Shown in pieces: positions 31,366 to 42,516 of a DNA stretch of 64,000 nt. Numbering within the stretch: the stretch's first letter is position 1; each line of letters opens with the position of its first letter. The stretch spans positions 44,930 through 108,929 of the forward strand of contig JBAKBP010006580.1 in NCBI GenBank assembly GCA_037953745.1, written 5' to 3'. The notes beneath the pieces were generated by a model. It had not been told where the DNA came from. It ran no database searches and saw only the letters and a program-made list of their open reading frames with translations. The position numbers and the translations under genes were made by a program. Origin of the DNA: Lithodes maja. Its lineage: Eukaryota; Arthropoda; Malacostraca; Decapoda; Lithodidae.

Positions 31366-32284
31366 ACAGAGGTGGGCGCGCTCCGGTGGGACCGGTAATG
31401 CGGCAGCGCTCCGCGCTCATCAGACATAAGGTAATGCGGCAGCGCTCACACGCTCCTTTTGTCAGCAGACCCGATGCGCTTCCCGCTCCGCGCTCCCAAA
31501 AATAGGTATATAAAAAAAAAAAAAAAAACGGCTTCTAGAAGTTATTTAATTATTTACCTTTGTCCTTCAATTTGTCCTTTGTCTTTCACTTCACTAAATT
31601 CCAAGAATTCAAAACATTAAAAAAAACTCAAGTCATGGTGTCTTTCTGAAGTTTAACTGTTTAAGTTTCTCACTTTCTCAGTTTCTGTTATTCTTTATGT
31701 CATATCAATGAATCAAATGTCAATGATATGATATGATTGATATCATTGCAAATGTCAATGATATGATAAGATTGATATCATTGTGAGTTTGTGACATTGT
31801 GACTGTCCATTGATATCTATGATATGACATAAAGAATTACAGAAACTGTCCAAACTGAGAAACTAGGTCCGAAACTGCCAGGTCCGACGGTATATAATTT
31901 ATAATAATTATATATATAATATACGGCCGGGACTAGGGTCTTTTCAGATGTCAGTTGTCACGCCCAGTGCCAGGTCCGTATATAATTATATACTGACTCG
32001 CCGAAAAAAAATTGTAGCATCGAAACGACTGCACGTATGGCTTTCATATTTTTATTTTTTTACCACATGTACCTTACCCTTCTGCATACCCACCACGGCA
32101 CCACCACTACCCCAAACCCCTCCTCCCACCCACTCGCTGACTATCGGTCGCCTCACAAGAAAAAAAAAGAAAATCTGTGGCGGCGAAACGATTGCACCAA
32201 TCGGTTCCATATTTGTGTGACAAGTGCCTTACCCTTATGCCTTCCCTCCACCACACCCCCAACTGCCTCCCACAACCCACTTCC
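31366..32284. other. Intronic sequence with an imperfect inverted repeat; no gene seen
   Basis: Arms at about 31658-31720 and 31805-31866 are imperfect complements (ttctttatgtcatatcaatg against gatatgacataaagaa). Between them tgatatcatt words recur. 31369 (cagaggtgggcg) looks like a hAT end but has no partner. 31950-32284 is C-rich with no matched repeat. Confidence 0.5.
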
Positions 32285-32630
32285 AGCGTATCCGTACGTA
32301 TATGTTCATGAATTGACTTTAAAAGTTTACCATTGTCATTGTAGCCTATTACCTACTTCAAAACATTCAGATTAATGGTCAAAAGAAGCTACTGATATAA
32401 ACGTAAACACCACATCGTCTGCTAGAGAGTTTGTTTTGCTCTTGAACGCATCCTTGGGACGCTCCGATGCGCTACTGGCTTGCACCGCATTTTCTGCAAG
32501 CGCATTCAGACTTGAGCTTGAAACGCACCTTTGGACGTTCCGATACGCTACTATTTATAGTTCAGTGATCGGAGCGTCCCAAGGGTGCTTTCAAGACAAC
32601 AAGACAAGGGTGCTTTCAATACAATATAAT
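32285..32630. mobile_element. Fragment of the foldback element seen at 60706-61677
   Basis: gtttaccattgtcattgtag through gtgctttcaatacaatataa match one arm and centre of that element in reverse order. Terminal repeats missing. Confidence 0.75.
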
Positions 32631-32633
32631 ATT

Positions 32634-33881
32634 ATTATGTTCCTTCCAACAACCAACTATACTCCTAAAATCGATTTATGAAATTTACAAACACATGTGG
32701 CAGTCCGTGGATTCGAACCCAGGATGCTCACACCGAATATCAACACCTTATGCATCGCACCACGAAGACAGTTAAAGAATGGTGGACACTGCCTACGATT
32801 TATTATGCAACTTCGAATCCTGCATATCAATCTAAGCATGTACACACATCCCAACTGCAACTCACGTAGGCTATGCATATGTGAATGGAAAGAGCAATTA
32901 ATGGGGCCTTAACCACTTAGGGAATCCTCTCGATAAATTACTCCTGAACCAATATCAATTATTATGTTCCTTCCAACAACCAACCATACTCCTAAAATCG
33001 ATTAATGAAATTTACAAATACATGTGGCAGTCCGTGGATTCGAACCCAGGATGCTCACACCGAAAATCAACACCTTATACATTGCACCACGAAGACAGTT
33101 AAAGGTTGGTGGACACTGCCTACGATTATTATGCAACTTCGAATCCTGCATATCAATCTAAGCATGTACGTACACACATCCCAACTGCAACTCACGTAGG
33201 CTATGCATATGTGAATGGAAAGAGCAATTAATGGGCCTTAACCACTTAGGGAAGTCCTCTCGATAAATTACTCTGAACCAATATCAATTATTATGTTCCT
33301 TCCAACAACCAACCATACTCCTAAAATCGATTAATGAAATTTACAAACACATGTGGCAGTCCGTGGATTCGAACCCAGGATGCTCACACCGAAAATCAAC
33401 ACCTTATACATCGCACCACGAAGACAGTTAAAGGTTGGTGGACACTGCCTACGATTTATTATGCAACTTCGAATCCTGCATATCAATCTAAGCATGTACA
33501 CACATCCCAACTGCAACTCACGTAGGCTATGCATATGTGAATGGAAAGAGCACTTAATGGGGCCTTAATCACTTAGGGAAGTCCTCTCAATAAATTACTC
33601 CTGAACCAATATCAATTATTATGTTCCTTCCAACAACCAACCATACTCCTAAAATCGATTAATGAAATTTACAAACACATGTGGCAGTCCGTGGATTCGA
33701 ACCCAGGATGCTCACACCGAAAATCAACACCTTATACATCGCACCACGAAGACAGTTAATGGTTGGTGGACACTGCCTACGATTTATTATGCAACTTCGA
33801 ATCCTGCATATCAATCTAAGCATGTACACACATCCCAACTGCAACTCACGTAGGCTATGCATATGTGAATGGAAAGAGAAT
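32634..33881 (-). repeat. tRNA-like tandem array, family 2, 3.8 units of about 328 bp
   Basis: Repeats start at 32634, 32961, 33290 and 33618 (attatgttcc). Each unit has a minus-strand tRNA-like head (first at about 32699-32769) with B box GGTTCGAATCC and a decayed A box. Units differ by a few substitutions and small indels. Unit layout parallels family 1, so the two are diverged relatives. A short copy of the unit (gaaaatcaacaccttataca) recurs at 33884 at the PLE junction. Confidence 0.9.
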
Positions 33882-33996
33882 TAGAAAATCAACACCTTAT
33901 ACATTGAAGGGCTAGCATTTCCACCCATAGGAATTCCTAATATTTGTTTGAAAATGTAGGGCCCGAATCTAACATAAGTATTAAAAAAAGAGGAAT

Positions 33997-34605
33997 TTAA
34001 CCCTCCAGCCTCGGCTACGCATTTTATACAGTAATATATCCCCGAAACCCGGGGGATTTGGCCGAAGAAACGTCGCCTAGGGTACCGTATCTTTGTTATT
34101 TTGACTGCTTCCGCATACCTGCACATCCCCAAGCGTAGATGTGTTTCATATCTGTAGAATGGCATTGAGTAGAGCTCTCTAAGTCAACTGGTTCAGTTGT
34201 GATGACAATTTCCGTGGAGAGAACTTTGTGGCGATGTCAGCCATATTAGCCACTTTTCACTACTGAAACGACAACATACAGCCACACAAGAACAAACTAC
34301 GCCTCTCCTTCTTGTGTTCGGAGGTGCGCGGCGTCGGTCCAACCGGCTGTGTTTATATGCGTCGGACAGACGCCTTTCAAAACAAGCTTACAGGCTTTCA
34401 AGCTGCCGGAGCCTCAGAGCCCTACCGGGTTCCGCGGGCCGCGTTTGTTATTCTTACAGTTTCTTACAGTAGATCCTCTGGAAAAAGGCAGACTATGCCT
34501 GTGTATCCAGCTCAATACCAGTACTTGCACTGTTGCGGTCGTTCACGGTGTTGGCGGCGGCGGCAAAATGGTTGCCTCAGAGCCCAACCGGGTCTGGTGG
34601 GTTAA
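33997..34605. mobile_element. 600-bp piggyBac-type MITE in the PLE RT
   Basis: TTAA at 33997-34000 and 34602-34605. The flanks rejoin exactly as in PLE copy 1 (gaggaattTAAgggcatc). Longer, more diverged member of the 480-bp family. Confidence 0.9.
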
Positions 34606-35090
34606 GGGCATCTTTAAGTTTAGTTCTATCAAAATATACTGAACTAGTGGGATCAAAGCTAAGTGACGCATTATTAAAATATGAATTAACATTTATGTAA
34701 CAATTACGACTACTTTCAAATCTGTCAAAATGCAAATCTATAATAAAGCAAAGTTCTGAAAATACTAAATCTAAAGGCAAATTGGTATACAAAGTTGAAA
34801 AGTCGAAGCTATGTACTGAGGTAACTTTCCGCATGGTATTAAGTTTTATCAATAACTTCAACTGAATTGTCAACACTCCAATAATAGTTAATGCCAGTTC
34901 TATTCTTGAAGGTATCACAATATCGTTTATGAGTATTTTTAATATATTTTAAGCAATGTACGACTTGTTTTGATAAAGTTTTAGTGGTAGCCAATTTTGC
35001 TCCGGCAATAAAGCGATATTTATAAGGTCTTTTATGAAATTTTGGTAACATACTGTATATAATTTAGCAACGCATTTATTCTTATCAGAA
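34606..35090 (-). pseudogene. RT N-terminal part of PLE copy 2
   Basis: Matches residues 1-150 of the copy 1 RT (MLPKFHKRPYKYRFIAGAK at 35051 downward). Two overlapping frames (34839-35051 and 34577-34918) show a frameshift near 34850. The continuation lies beyond the MITE. Confidence 0.85.
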
Positions 35091-35098
35091 AGTTTAAT

Positions 35099-37845
35099 AG
35101 GCTACCATAGTGCGGTTGGGAGTATGAACATGATTAGATTAATATCCAGTATTCGAGAATGGATAATAAGTCGTAGGCGTGTGCATAAACCTTTAACCGT
35201 CCTGGTGGTGTAATGGTTAAGGTGGCAAAAATATGTGTGTGATAACCCGGGTTCGAATCCCGGTGGATCATATATACTTTAATTAATTTCATTGGGGGTG
35301 TGGTGGTGAGATTAATAAAAATAATATTATTAGTAGGTTTAGGGATATTTCTTCGAGAGGCCGGTCTATATGATCTGTGCCCCATGAATATTCTTTCCTC
35401 TCACTTAAACAGTAGGCTACCATAGTGCGGTTGGGAGTATGAACATGATTAGATTAATATCCAGTATTCGAGAATGGATAATAAGTCGTAGGCGTGTGCA
35501 TAAACCTTTAACCGTCCTGGTGGTGTAATGGTTAAGGTGGCAAAAATATGTGTGTGATAACCCGGGTTCGAATCCCGGTGGATCATATATACTTTAATTA
35601 ATTTCATTGGGGGTGTGGTGGTGAGATTAATAAAAATAATATTATTAGTAGGTTTAGGGATATTTCTTCGAGAGGCCGGTCTATATGATCTGTGCCCCAT
35701 GAATATTCTTTCCTCTCACTTAAACAGTAGGCTACCATAGTGCGGTTGGGAGTATGAACATGATTAGATTAATATCCAGTATTCGAGAATGGATAATAAG
35801 TCGTAGGCGTGTGCATAAACCTTTAACCGTCCTGGTGGTGTAATGGTTAAGGTGGCAAAAATATGTGTGTGATAACCCGGGTTCGAATCCCGGTGGATCA
35901 TATATACTTTAATTAATTTCATTGGGGGTGTGGTGGTGAGATTAATAAAAATAATATTATTAGTAGGTTTAGGGATATTTCTTCGAGAGGCCGGTCTATA
36001 TGATCTGTGCCCCATGAATATTCTTTCCTCTCACTTAAACAGTAGGCTACCATAGTGCGGTTGGGAGTATGAACATGATTAGATTAATATCCAGTATTCG
36101 AGAATGGATACTAAGTCGTAGGCGTGTGCATAAACCTTTAACCGTCCTGGTGGTGTAATGGTTAAGGTGGCAAAAATATGTGTGTGATAACCCGGGTTCG
36201 AATCCCGGTGGATCATATATACTTTAATTAATTTCATTGGGGGTGTGGTGGTGAGATTAATAAAAATAATATTATTAGTAGGTTTAGGGATATTTCTTCG
36301 AGAGGCCGGTCTATATGATCTGTGCCCCATGAATATTCTTTCCTCTCACTTAAACAGTAGGCTACCATAGTGCGGTTGGGAGTATGAACATGATTAGATT
36401 AATATCCAGTATTCGAGAATGATAATAAGTCGTAGGCGTGTGCATAAACCTTTAACCGTCCTGGTGGTGTAATGGTTAAGGTGGCAAAAATATGTGTGTG
36501 ATAACCCGGGTTCGAATCCCGGTGGATCATATATACTTTAATTAATTTCATTGGGGGTGTGGTGGTGAGATTAATAAAAATAATATTATTAGTAGGTTTA
36601 GGGATATTTCTTCGAGAGGCCGGTCTATATGATCTGTGCCCCATGAATATTCTTTCCTCTCACTTAAACAGTAGGCTACCATAGTGCGGTTGGGAGTATG
36701 AACATGATTAGATTAATATCCAGTATTCGAGAATGGATAATAAGTCGTAGGCGTGTGCATAAACCTTTAACCGTCCTGGTGGTGTAATGGTTAAGGTGGC
36801 AAAAATATGTGTGTGATAACCCGGGTTCGAATCCCGGTGGATCATATATACTTTAATTAATTTCATTGGGGGTGTGGTGGTGAGATTAATAAAAATAATA
36901 TTATTAGTAGGTTTAGGGATATTTCTTCGAGAGGCCGGTCTATATGATCTGTGCCCCATGAATATTCTTTCCTCTCACTTAAACAGTAGGCTACCATAGT
37001 GCGGTTGGGAGTATGAACATGATTAGATTAATATCCAGTATTCGAGAATGGATAATAAGTCGTAGGCGTGTGCATAAACCTTTAACCGTCCTGGTGGTGT
37101 AATGGTTAAGGTGGCAAAAATATGTGTGTGATAACCCGGGTTCGAATCCCGGTGGATCATATATACTTTAATTAATTTCATTGGGGGTGTGGTGGTGAGA
37201 TTAATAAAAATAATATTATTAGTAGGTTTAGGGATATTTCTTCGAGAGGCCGGTCTATATGATCTGTGCCCCATGAATATTCTTTCCTCTCACTTAAACA
37301 GTAGGCTACCATAGTGCGGTTGGGAGTATGAACATGATTAGATTAATATCCAGTATTCGAGAATGGATAATAAGTCGTAGGCGTGTGCATAAACCTTTAA
37401 CCGTCCTGGTGGTGTAATGGTTAAGGTGGCAAAAATATGTGTGTGATAACCCGGGTTCGAATCCCGGTGGATCATATATACTTTAATTAATTTCATTGGG
37501 GGTGTGGTGGTGAGATTAATAAAAATAATATTATTAGTAGGTTTAGGGATATTTCTTCGAGAGGCCGGTCTATATGATCTGTGCCCCATGAATATTCTTT
37601 CCTCTCACTTAAACAGTAGGCTACCATAGTGCGGTTGGGAGTATGAACATGATTAGATTAATATCCAGTATTCGAGAATGGATAATAAGTCGTAGGCGTG
37701 TGCATAAACCTTTAACCGTCCTGGTGGTGTAATGGTTAAGGTGGCAAAAATATGTGTGTGATAACCCGGGTTCGAATCCCGGTGGATCATATATACTTTA
37801 ATTAATTTCATTGGGGGTGTGGTGGTGAGATTAATAAAAATAATA
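35099..37845 (+). repeat. tRNA-like tandem array, family 1, 8.7 units of 315 bp
   Basis: Units begin (aggctaccatagtgcgg) at 35099, 35414, 35729, 36044, 36359, 36673, 36988, 37303 and 37618; the last is partial. Units are almost identical: I see one substitution (near 36111) and one 1-bp deletion (near 36420). Each has a 71-base tRNA-like head, at 35200-35270 and every 315 bases after, nine in all. Each head has an A-box-like TGGTGTAATGG, a perfect B box GGTTCGAATCC and a five-pair T stem; the acceptor stem pairs only partly. The array sits in the PLE between ...aagtttaat and atcaaagg... with at most a 3-4 base duplication. Small frames of 83 codons repeated across it are incidental. Confidence 0.95.
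35200..35270 (+). other. tRNA-like head (representative of nine in the array)
   Basis: TCCTGGTGGTGTAATGG... to ...CCCGGTGGATCA. A and B boxes suggest polymerase III transcription. The weak acceptor pairing and lack of a clear anticodon stem argue against a functional tRNA. Confidence 0.7.
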
Positions 37846-37887
37846 TCAAAGGTTATATTTTTATTAGTACAGTACCGGTATGTTCAT

Positions 37888-38301
37888 TAATTAAGTTATC
37901 TATCTATCTATCTATTGCCGGACACCTTACTCCCCTTACGAGGGTGGCCATACACAGAATGCCCCCAAGCGGAGCTATTCCCTGTGAGAGGGACAACCCG
38001 AGCCAGTTTAGTAAAGGACTTACAGGATTGACCACTCAATTTAGGATCCGTCCGACTCCGAGGCCCTCTGTGTATCTTGTTAGCACTATTTTTCTACAGT
38101 GGTGTTTGGCTAATCCATCCACTAACCTGCCTTACCCTTAGGTAAGCAGTACAGATTTGTATCAGGTTTACTCCCCTAGACAGGTTGCCAACCAAGGCTG
38201 ACGAGTCCCATCCACCCGGATTTGTATAAGGTTGTCTCCCCTAGATGAGTTGCCGACCAAGGCTAACGAGTCCCATCCACCCACTTAATAATTAAGTTAT
38301 C
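37888..38301 (-). mobile_element. RTE-derived non-autonomous retroposon
   Basis: Insert 37901-38288 flanked by TAATTAAGTTATC (37888-37900, 38289-38301). On the minus strand it ends in (TAGA)n, preceded by the RTE-type terminus (ccggcaat; gtggccac) as at 58020-58080. Its 5' part is two tandem copies of gtggatgggactcgt... (60 bp). No coding sequence. It joins RTE-like 5' and 3' ends, as in Bov-A-type elements. Confidence 0.75.
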
Positions 38302-38643
38302 AACAATTAAATTTTCCTGAATTTAATAAAACAGAATTACCGCAAATATTTTTATGAAATTCATTACTATTGATGCCTAGTTCTTTTTTCATGTTTTCTA
38401 GATAAAATTTCTTACATATGAAGCTATAGTTATCAATGGTTTTATCTACTGTAGTGATTACAAAATGTTTATGCAAATTTATTAAATCAATTTTAAGTTT
38501 ATTATAATTATAGTTTACAAAATCAGAAAGATTAAATTATTTTTTTAAGGAGAACACTTTATTTCTAATTAATTTAATCAATAATTTTGACCATGCTTCT
38601 AGCTCCCTCGCACCGCAGCGCTTAGTTTTTAACAATTTCTCTT
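38302..38643 (-). pseudogene. Middle segment of PLE copy 2
   Basis: AT-rich coding remnant between the N-terminal frame and the RT. On the minus strand it reads fragments of Lys/Asn-rich protein with stops. Assigned by position and by continuity with 12908-13046. Confidence 0.6.
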
Positions 38644-39575
38644 TTAACCCGTCCAGCCCCGGCTAGTTTTGTAATGTTTGTTCACCAGAACCCGGCCGGT
38701 TTTCAAAAAATGGTTTTATTCCAGAAACAATAGCGAATGGGTTAGGAATGAAGGAAAAACCACGAAAAACCGCTCAAAAAGCTTAACCCTCCAGACCCGG
38801 AAGGGCTCTTGAACGCCCATAAAAAACACACCCGAGCTACCTGGAAGGGCTCTTAAACACCCATGAGCTCAAAGCCTGTAAGCTTGGTGTGCGAGACGTA
38901 CGTCCGACGCATGTAAACAACAGCCGGCTGGACCGACGCCCCGCATATCCGGCCACAAGAAGGAGTGCGTCTCTTGTTCGTGTGTGCCTGTATGTTATTG
39001 TTAAGTATCGAAAAGTAGTGTAAAGTGGCTGTTTTTGCCATAAAGTTATCTCCAATGAAATCATCATTACAACTGAACCAGTTGACTTAGAGAGCTCTAC
39101 TTAACGCCATTCTACAGGTACGAAACACATCTACGCTTGGGGATGCACGGAAATGCGGAAGCAAGCCAAATAACAAAGATGCGGTAGCCTAGGCGTAGAC
39201 GTTTTTCGGCCAAAACCCCCCGGATTTCGGGGAATTTATATATAATACATAGCCGGGGCTGGAGGGTTAAAGAATGGTCCTACAGAGCCCCCGAAAACGT
39301 ATTTTACAAGAGTAAAAAATTGAAGGCAATTACCCCTTCAGCAAAACAGGTTATTGCGCGCTCACGCGCACGCACGTGGACTTTGAGAGTTTTCAACCAT
39401 CGGCACGGTTGCGTGGGATACGTACACAGTTCCCATACAAATCTGAGCCCTTTGAGTGGCTACACCTGAGGTTACGGTCGGCGCAATTAGGGTGACGCGC
39501 CAGGCGCGTCTCTGGGGCTGTGCGTTACATACATCGCCGACGCGTCAGGCGCGTCGCTGGGGCTATACGGGTTAA
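38644..39575. mobile_element. TTAA MITE (second family) containing another MITE
   Basis: Outer TTAA at 38644-38647 and 39572-39575. The outer element matches 47205-47642, which is uninterrupted at the word gcTTAAagaatgg. Exactly there the outer copy is split by 38787-39266. Confidence 0.93.
38783..39270. mobile_element. 480-bp piggyBac-type MITE nested in a MITE
   Basis: TTAA at 38783-38786 and 39267-39270. Interior is the common 480-bp family. Confidence 0.93.
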
Positions 39576-40401
39576 TCTATTAACTGAAAAAACAATATCT
39601 TTAAAAAAAAATTCAAATGTTACTTTATCATTCCTTATTCTATATTTAAAACCTTTTTGACATAGCTCCGCTAATTTGTCGTTTGCAAATTGTTTAACTA
39701 TTTCTACATCACCTGTTAATATATGACCTATCGGACTATAAATGAACTTTATTAATGCATTACGTCTGTTAGCCGGCATGTCCATGACTCTTTGACATAC
39801 GCATTTATTATTATTATTGAAAATATAATTTTCTGAAAGATTCTCTAAAACTTTAATATTATAATTACAAATAATAGACCCAACAGGTCGCTCATATGAA
39901 TAAACTATTACTGATTTGAAATCTTTATATCCAACCGTCAACTTGGACTTAACTTTCTTAGAATTTATTAGACTGTTAACATTAATTTTGTCTAAAATTT
40001 TAGAGGAATAATTCAAAGTGGATATAACTTTATCTTTAATAGGGTTATCTATGGATTTTTTAGAATTAGCTCTAATGCATCCCATAAAAGCAAAGACTGT
40101 ATTTTTAAATTTATTTGTGAAATTATTTTTATTGTTTAGAATATTTTCTATCAAAGGAGCAAAACTTTTCTTTTGTAGGCCTTTCAATGAATTTTTTAAT
40201 TTTTTAATTCCAAAATTCAGATATAATGAATACAAATTATTGACAATCAGGTTAATATCTGACCTGTTTTTCTTTTTATTTAATGAATTTATCCTTCTAT
40301 TACCATGTCTATATGGTCTTCTGTTTCTAACGGGGAAGTTAAAGTAAGGGTTATTAAAATCGTATTTAAAAAAATCTTTATACAATATGTTGCCTACCCC
40401 T
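39576..40401 (-). CDS. N-terminal region of PLE protein (copy 2), partial frame
   Basis: Open on the minus strand from ATG 40385; the listed frame runs 286 codons, with the last few in the MITE. It is Lys/Asn rich, with a conserved-looking segment CVCQRVMDMPANRR and then SPIGHILTGDVEIV, followed by LCQKGFKYR. The GH-[IV]-[LV]-TGD motif with a later K-[GP]-x-KYR is what I recall from invertebrate proteins preceding Penelope-type RTs. The RT that should follow lies at 33902-35098. No catalytic motif of its own. Whether translation could reach this ATG is unclear because of the MITE at 40402. Confidence 0.65.
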
Positions 40402-40807
40402 TTAACCCTCGTCTAGCGGGGGGTTTTGGGCTATTTTGGGCATATTCAGGCCTTCCTGAATGATAAATCAAGTATCTGCATGAAAAGAAATGTATTCAGC
40501 AAAAAACTAGGCGCTAAAAGCTTCAAAATGAGACCAGAACGAGCTACGTAGCACTCGTGGTTCTCATACAGTGGTACCAGTAACATGGGAGTTTAGCGTA
40601 TAGCGGTATATTTTTCCCAGCTACGCTCACTACTGGCTACACTGCCGGCCTCTCGAGAATACAGGGAGGGTGAGTCAGTGGGCGGCGGTAGGCCCTGGGA
40701 GTCGGACGTGTGGCCCGCTGCGCTCCCGGCCATTTGCACTCGATTTTAACCCTTTAAAAGCCATAATAATGCTCCTAACTTGCTGCAAATTGCTCTTTAA
40801 GGGTTAA
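40402..40807. mobile_element. 398-bp TTAA MITE, third family
   Basis: TTAA at 40402-40405 and 40804-40807; ends TTAACCCT and AGGGTTAA. Interior unlike the other families. Confidence 0.8.
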
Positions 40808-41055
40808 TTTGATTATTAAGTCCAAATGGATAGATACCGGTAGTCATTAATTTTCCAATCCAATAATTTTCTCTCTAAAAGATCTTGATCTTCTTTAACA
40901 ATTTCAATAATTTTGTATTTATAATCTAATTTGGTACAATCTGTGTTGAAATGCTTGTATAAAAGAATCTTGGAGTCAATGCCGTTCTTTACTCAGAAAT
41001 TTGTGATCTCGTGATCATTGCTTATGGATTATGAATTATAATTGATTATATTGAA
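40808..41055 (-). pseudogene. Possible GIY-YIG endonuclease remnant upstream of the PLE RT
   Basis: On the minus strand it reads ILLYKHFNTDCTKLDYKYK then IIEIVKEDQDLLERKLLDW, similar in spacing to the C-terminal half of PLE-linked GIY-YIG domains (KHF..., IIE..., ER...W). The catalytic N-terminal half is not visible, being cut by the pogo element at 41058. Stops are present. If real, the endonuclease lies N-terminal to RT, the permuted Naiad-type order. Confidence 0.4.
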
Positions 41056-42204
41056 TACAGTCGACGCTCGATTTAACGGACTAATAGGGGGGAGACCAAG
41101 TCCGTTGCTGGAAAAAGTCCGTAGCTGGAAAATTGCCTTAGTATTTTGCCTTTTTTTTTTTTTTTTGATTGAGGGACACGTTGTGCTGTACTGTCCCTGA
41201 AAACATAATAAAGGTCTTATTTGTCATTAATATGATAAATTTCACATGGGAAAAAAAAAAAGAGGAAGGATATCCCCGCCTCTGTAGGCCTACTCCCTCC
41301 CCTCCCCGTCCCGGCCTCAACCCCGACCCCGTTACTGTGATAATGTTGATAAGCCTTGTGCTACACCCTATTGATAATGCAAAACTATTGAACACACTTA
41401 AAAGTGTATGTTATTTGGTCTCTATATAATCTGTGAATCATTTCCAATATGATAGAATTAAAGATTTTTTTTTCCACCAACTCATAATCAGCAAAAACGA
41501 CACAAATGTCAATTAAAAACATGTTATAATATTTCCCTATCATTTTGTGTATACCGTGGGAACAAAAAAAACAAAAATCTATCAAACGTAAATCTCCCGT
41601 CTCGGAAGCTCGGCGCCTAGACGGAGGGGAGGGTTGAACTATTTTGTTGACTATCTTATTTATTGTTTATCTATGTGCTGGAAGGATATTATATTTTTCA
41701 ATTCCATCACATTAGAAATTATTCAAAGATTACAAAAAGTCCAAATAAGACATAGTTATGTTAATGTATAAGGGATTTAGGTAGATGAATTAGAGAGATA
41801 GATAGATAGAAAGAGTGCGTATACCGAGGGAAAAAAACAAAACAAAAAATCTATCAAACGTAAATCTTCCGTCGTCTCTGCTCGCACGGAGGGGAGAGTT
41901 GAAATATTTTGTTGACTATCTTATTTATTATTTATCTATGTGCTGGAAGGATATTATATTTTTCAATTCCATCACATTAGAAATGATTCAAAGATTACAA
42001 AAAGTCCAAATAAGACATAGTTATGTTAATGTATAAGGGATTTAGGTAGGTGCATTAGAGAGATAAATAGATAGAGCAACGGACTTTGCTCCAACTTTTT
42101 TTTCGAGCAACAGACTTTGTCCGTTGCTGGGTCCATTGTCCAGCTACAGACAGAGTCCGTTAAATCCGTTGTATCGGGGTCCGTTAAATCGAGCGTCGAC
42201 TGTA
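41056..42204. mobile_element. pogo-type MITE with 24-bp perfect ends
   Basis: Element 41058-42202, flanked by TA. Ends CAGTCGACGCTCGATTTAAC plus four more matching bases. Contains an internal direct duplication (about 41635-41810 and 41895-42075). Shares its interior with 63290-64000 and part of 44180-44700. No transposase. Confidence 0.92.
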
Positions 42205-42386
42205 CTGATTATTGATTTTTTTAATTATTTCACCATTGTAACCATTCTTTAAGTCACTCTCCACTGCTAGCATGTTCTTATCGATTCGAACTACAGAAAA
42301 TCTAGCCTGAGTCAGCTGACTGAGTGTGTGTATGTGTGTGCCAGTTCTTTTTCGTCGGTCGGCCGGTATAACAACAATACTTTCTC

Positions 42387-42501
42387 TCACTCAGTTTTAA
42401 GTGGTTTTAGGATGAATTCAAACCCGTGCCTTTTAACTATTGTGTTAATAGTTAAAAGGCACGGGTTTGAATTCATCCTAAAACCACTTAAAACTGAGTG
42501 A
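42387..42501. repeat. Perfect 55-bp inverted repeat with 5-base loop
   Basis: 42387-42441 and 42447-42501 are exact complements around the loop GTGTT. The word taactattgtg adjoins the centre (42434) and also follows the right arm (42502). Confidence 0.95.
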
Positions 42502-42516
42502 TAACTATTGTGGTAA

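Larger units (their letters stand above)
33902..41055 (-). mobile_element. Penelope-like retroelement, copy 2, broken by at least six insertions
   Basis: Segments of one PLE in order on the minus strand: 40808-41055 (possible endonuclease remnant), 39576-40401 (N-terminal frame), 38302-38643, 37846-37887, 34606-35098 and 33902-33996 (RT). The insertions are a MITE (40402), a nested MITE pair (38644), an RTE-derived element (37901), a tRNA-like array (35099) and a MITE (33997); beyond 41055 a pogo element intervenes. Copy 1 (10999-13046) gives the uninterrupted order for the RT part. The RT 3' half and 3' region are missing here. Confidence 0.85.

Noticed and set aside
31366..31500. hAT transposon end (cagaggtgggcgcgctccgg)
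   Set aside because: No matching inverted end and no 8-bp duplication found downstream.
35134..37589. Repeated 83-codon frames on the minus strand
   Set aside because: They simply mirror the non-coding tandem repeat; no domain, and the same frame breaks with the 1-bp deletion near 36420.
35099..37845. CRISPR-like array or a cluster of nine true tRNA genes
   Set aside because: Units are 315 bp with no spacers that differ, which excludes CRISPR. The tRNA-like heads lack a good acceptor and anticodon stem, so functional tRNAs are unlikely.
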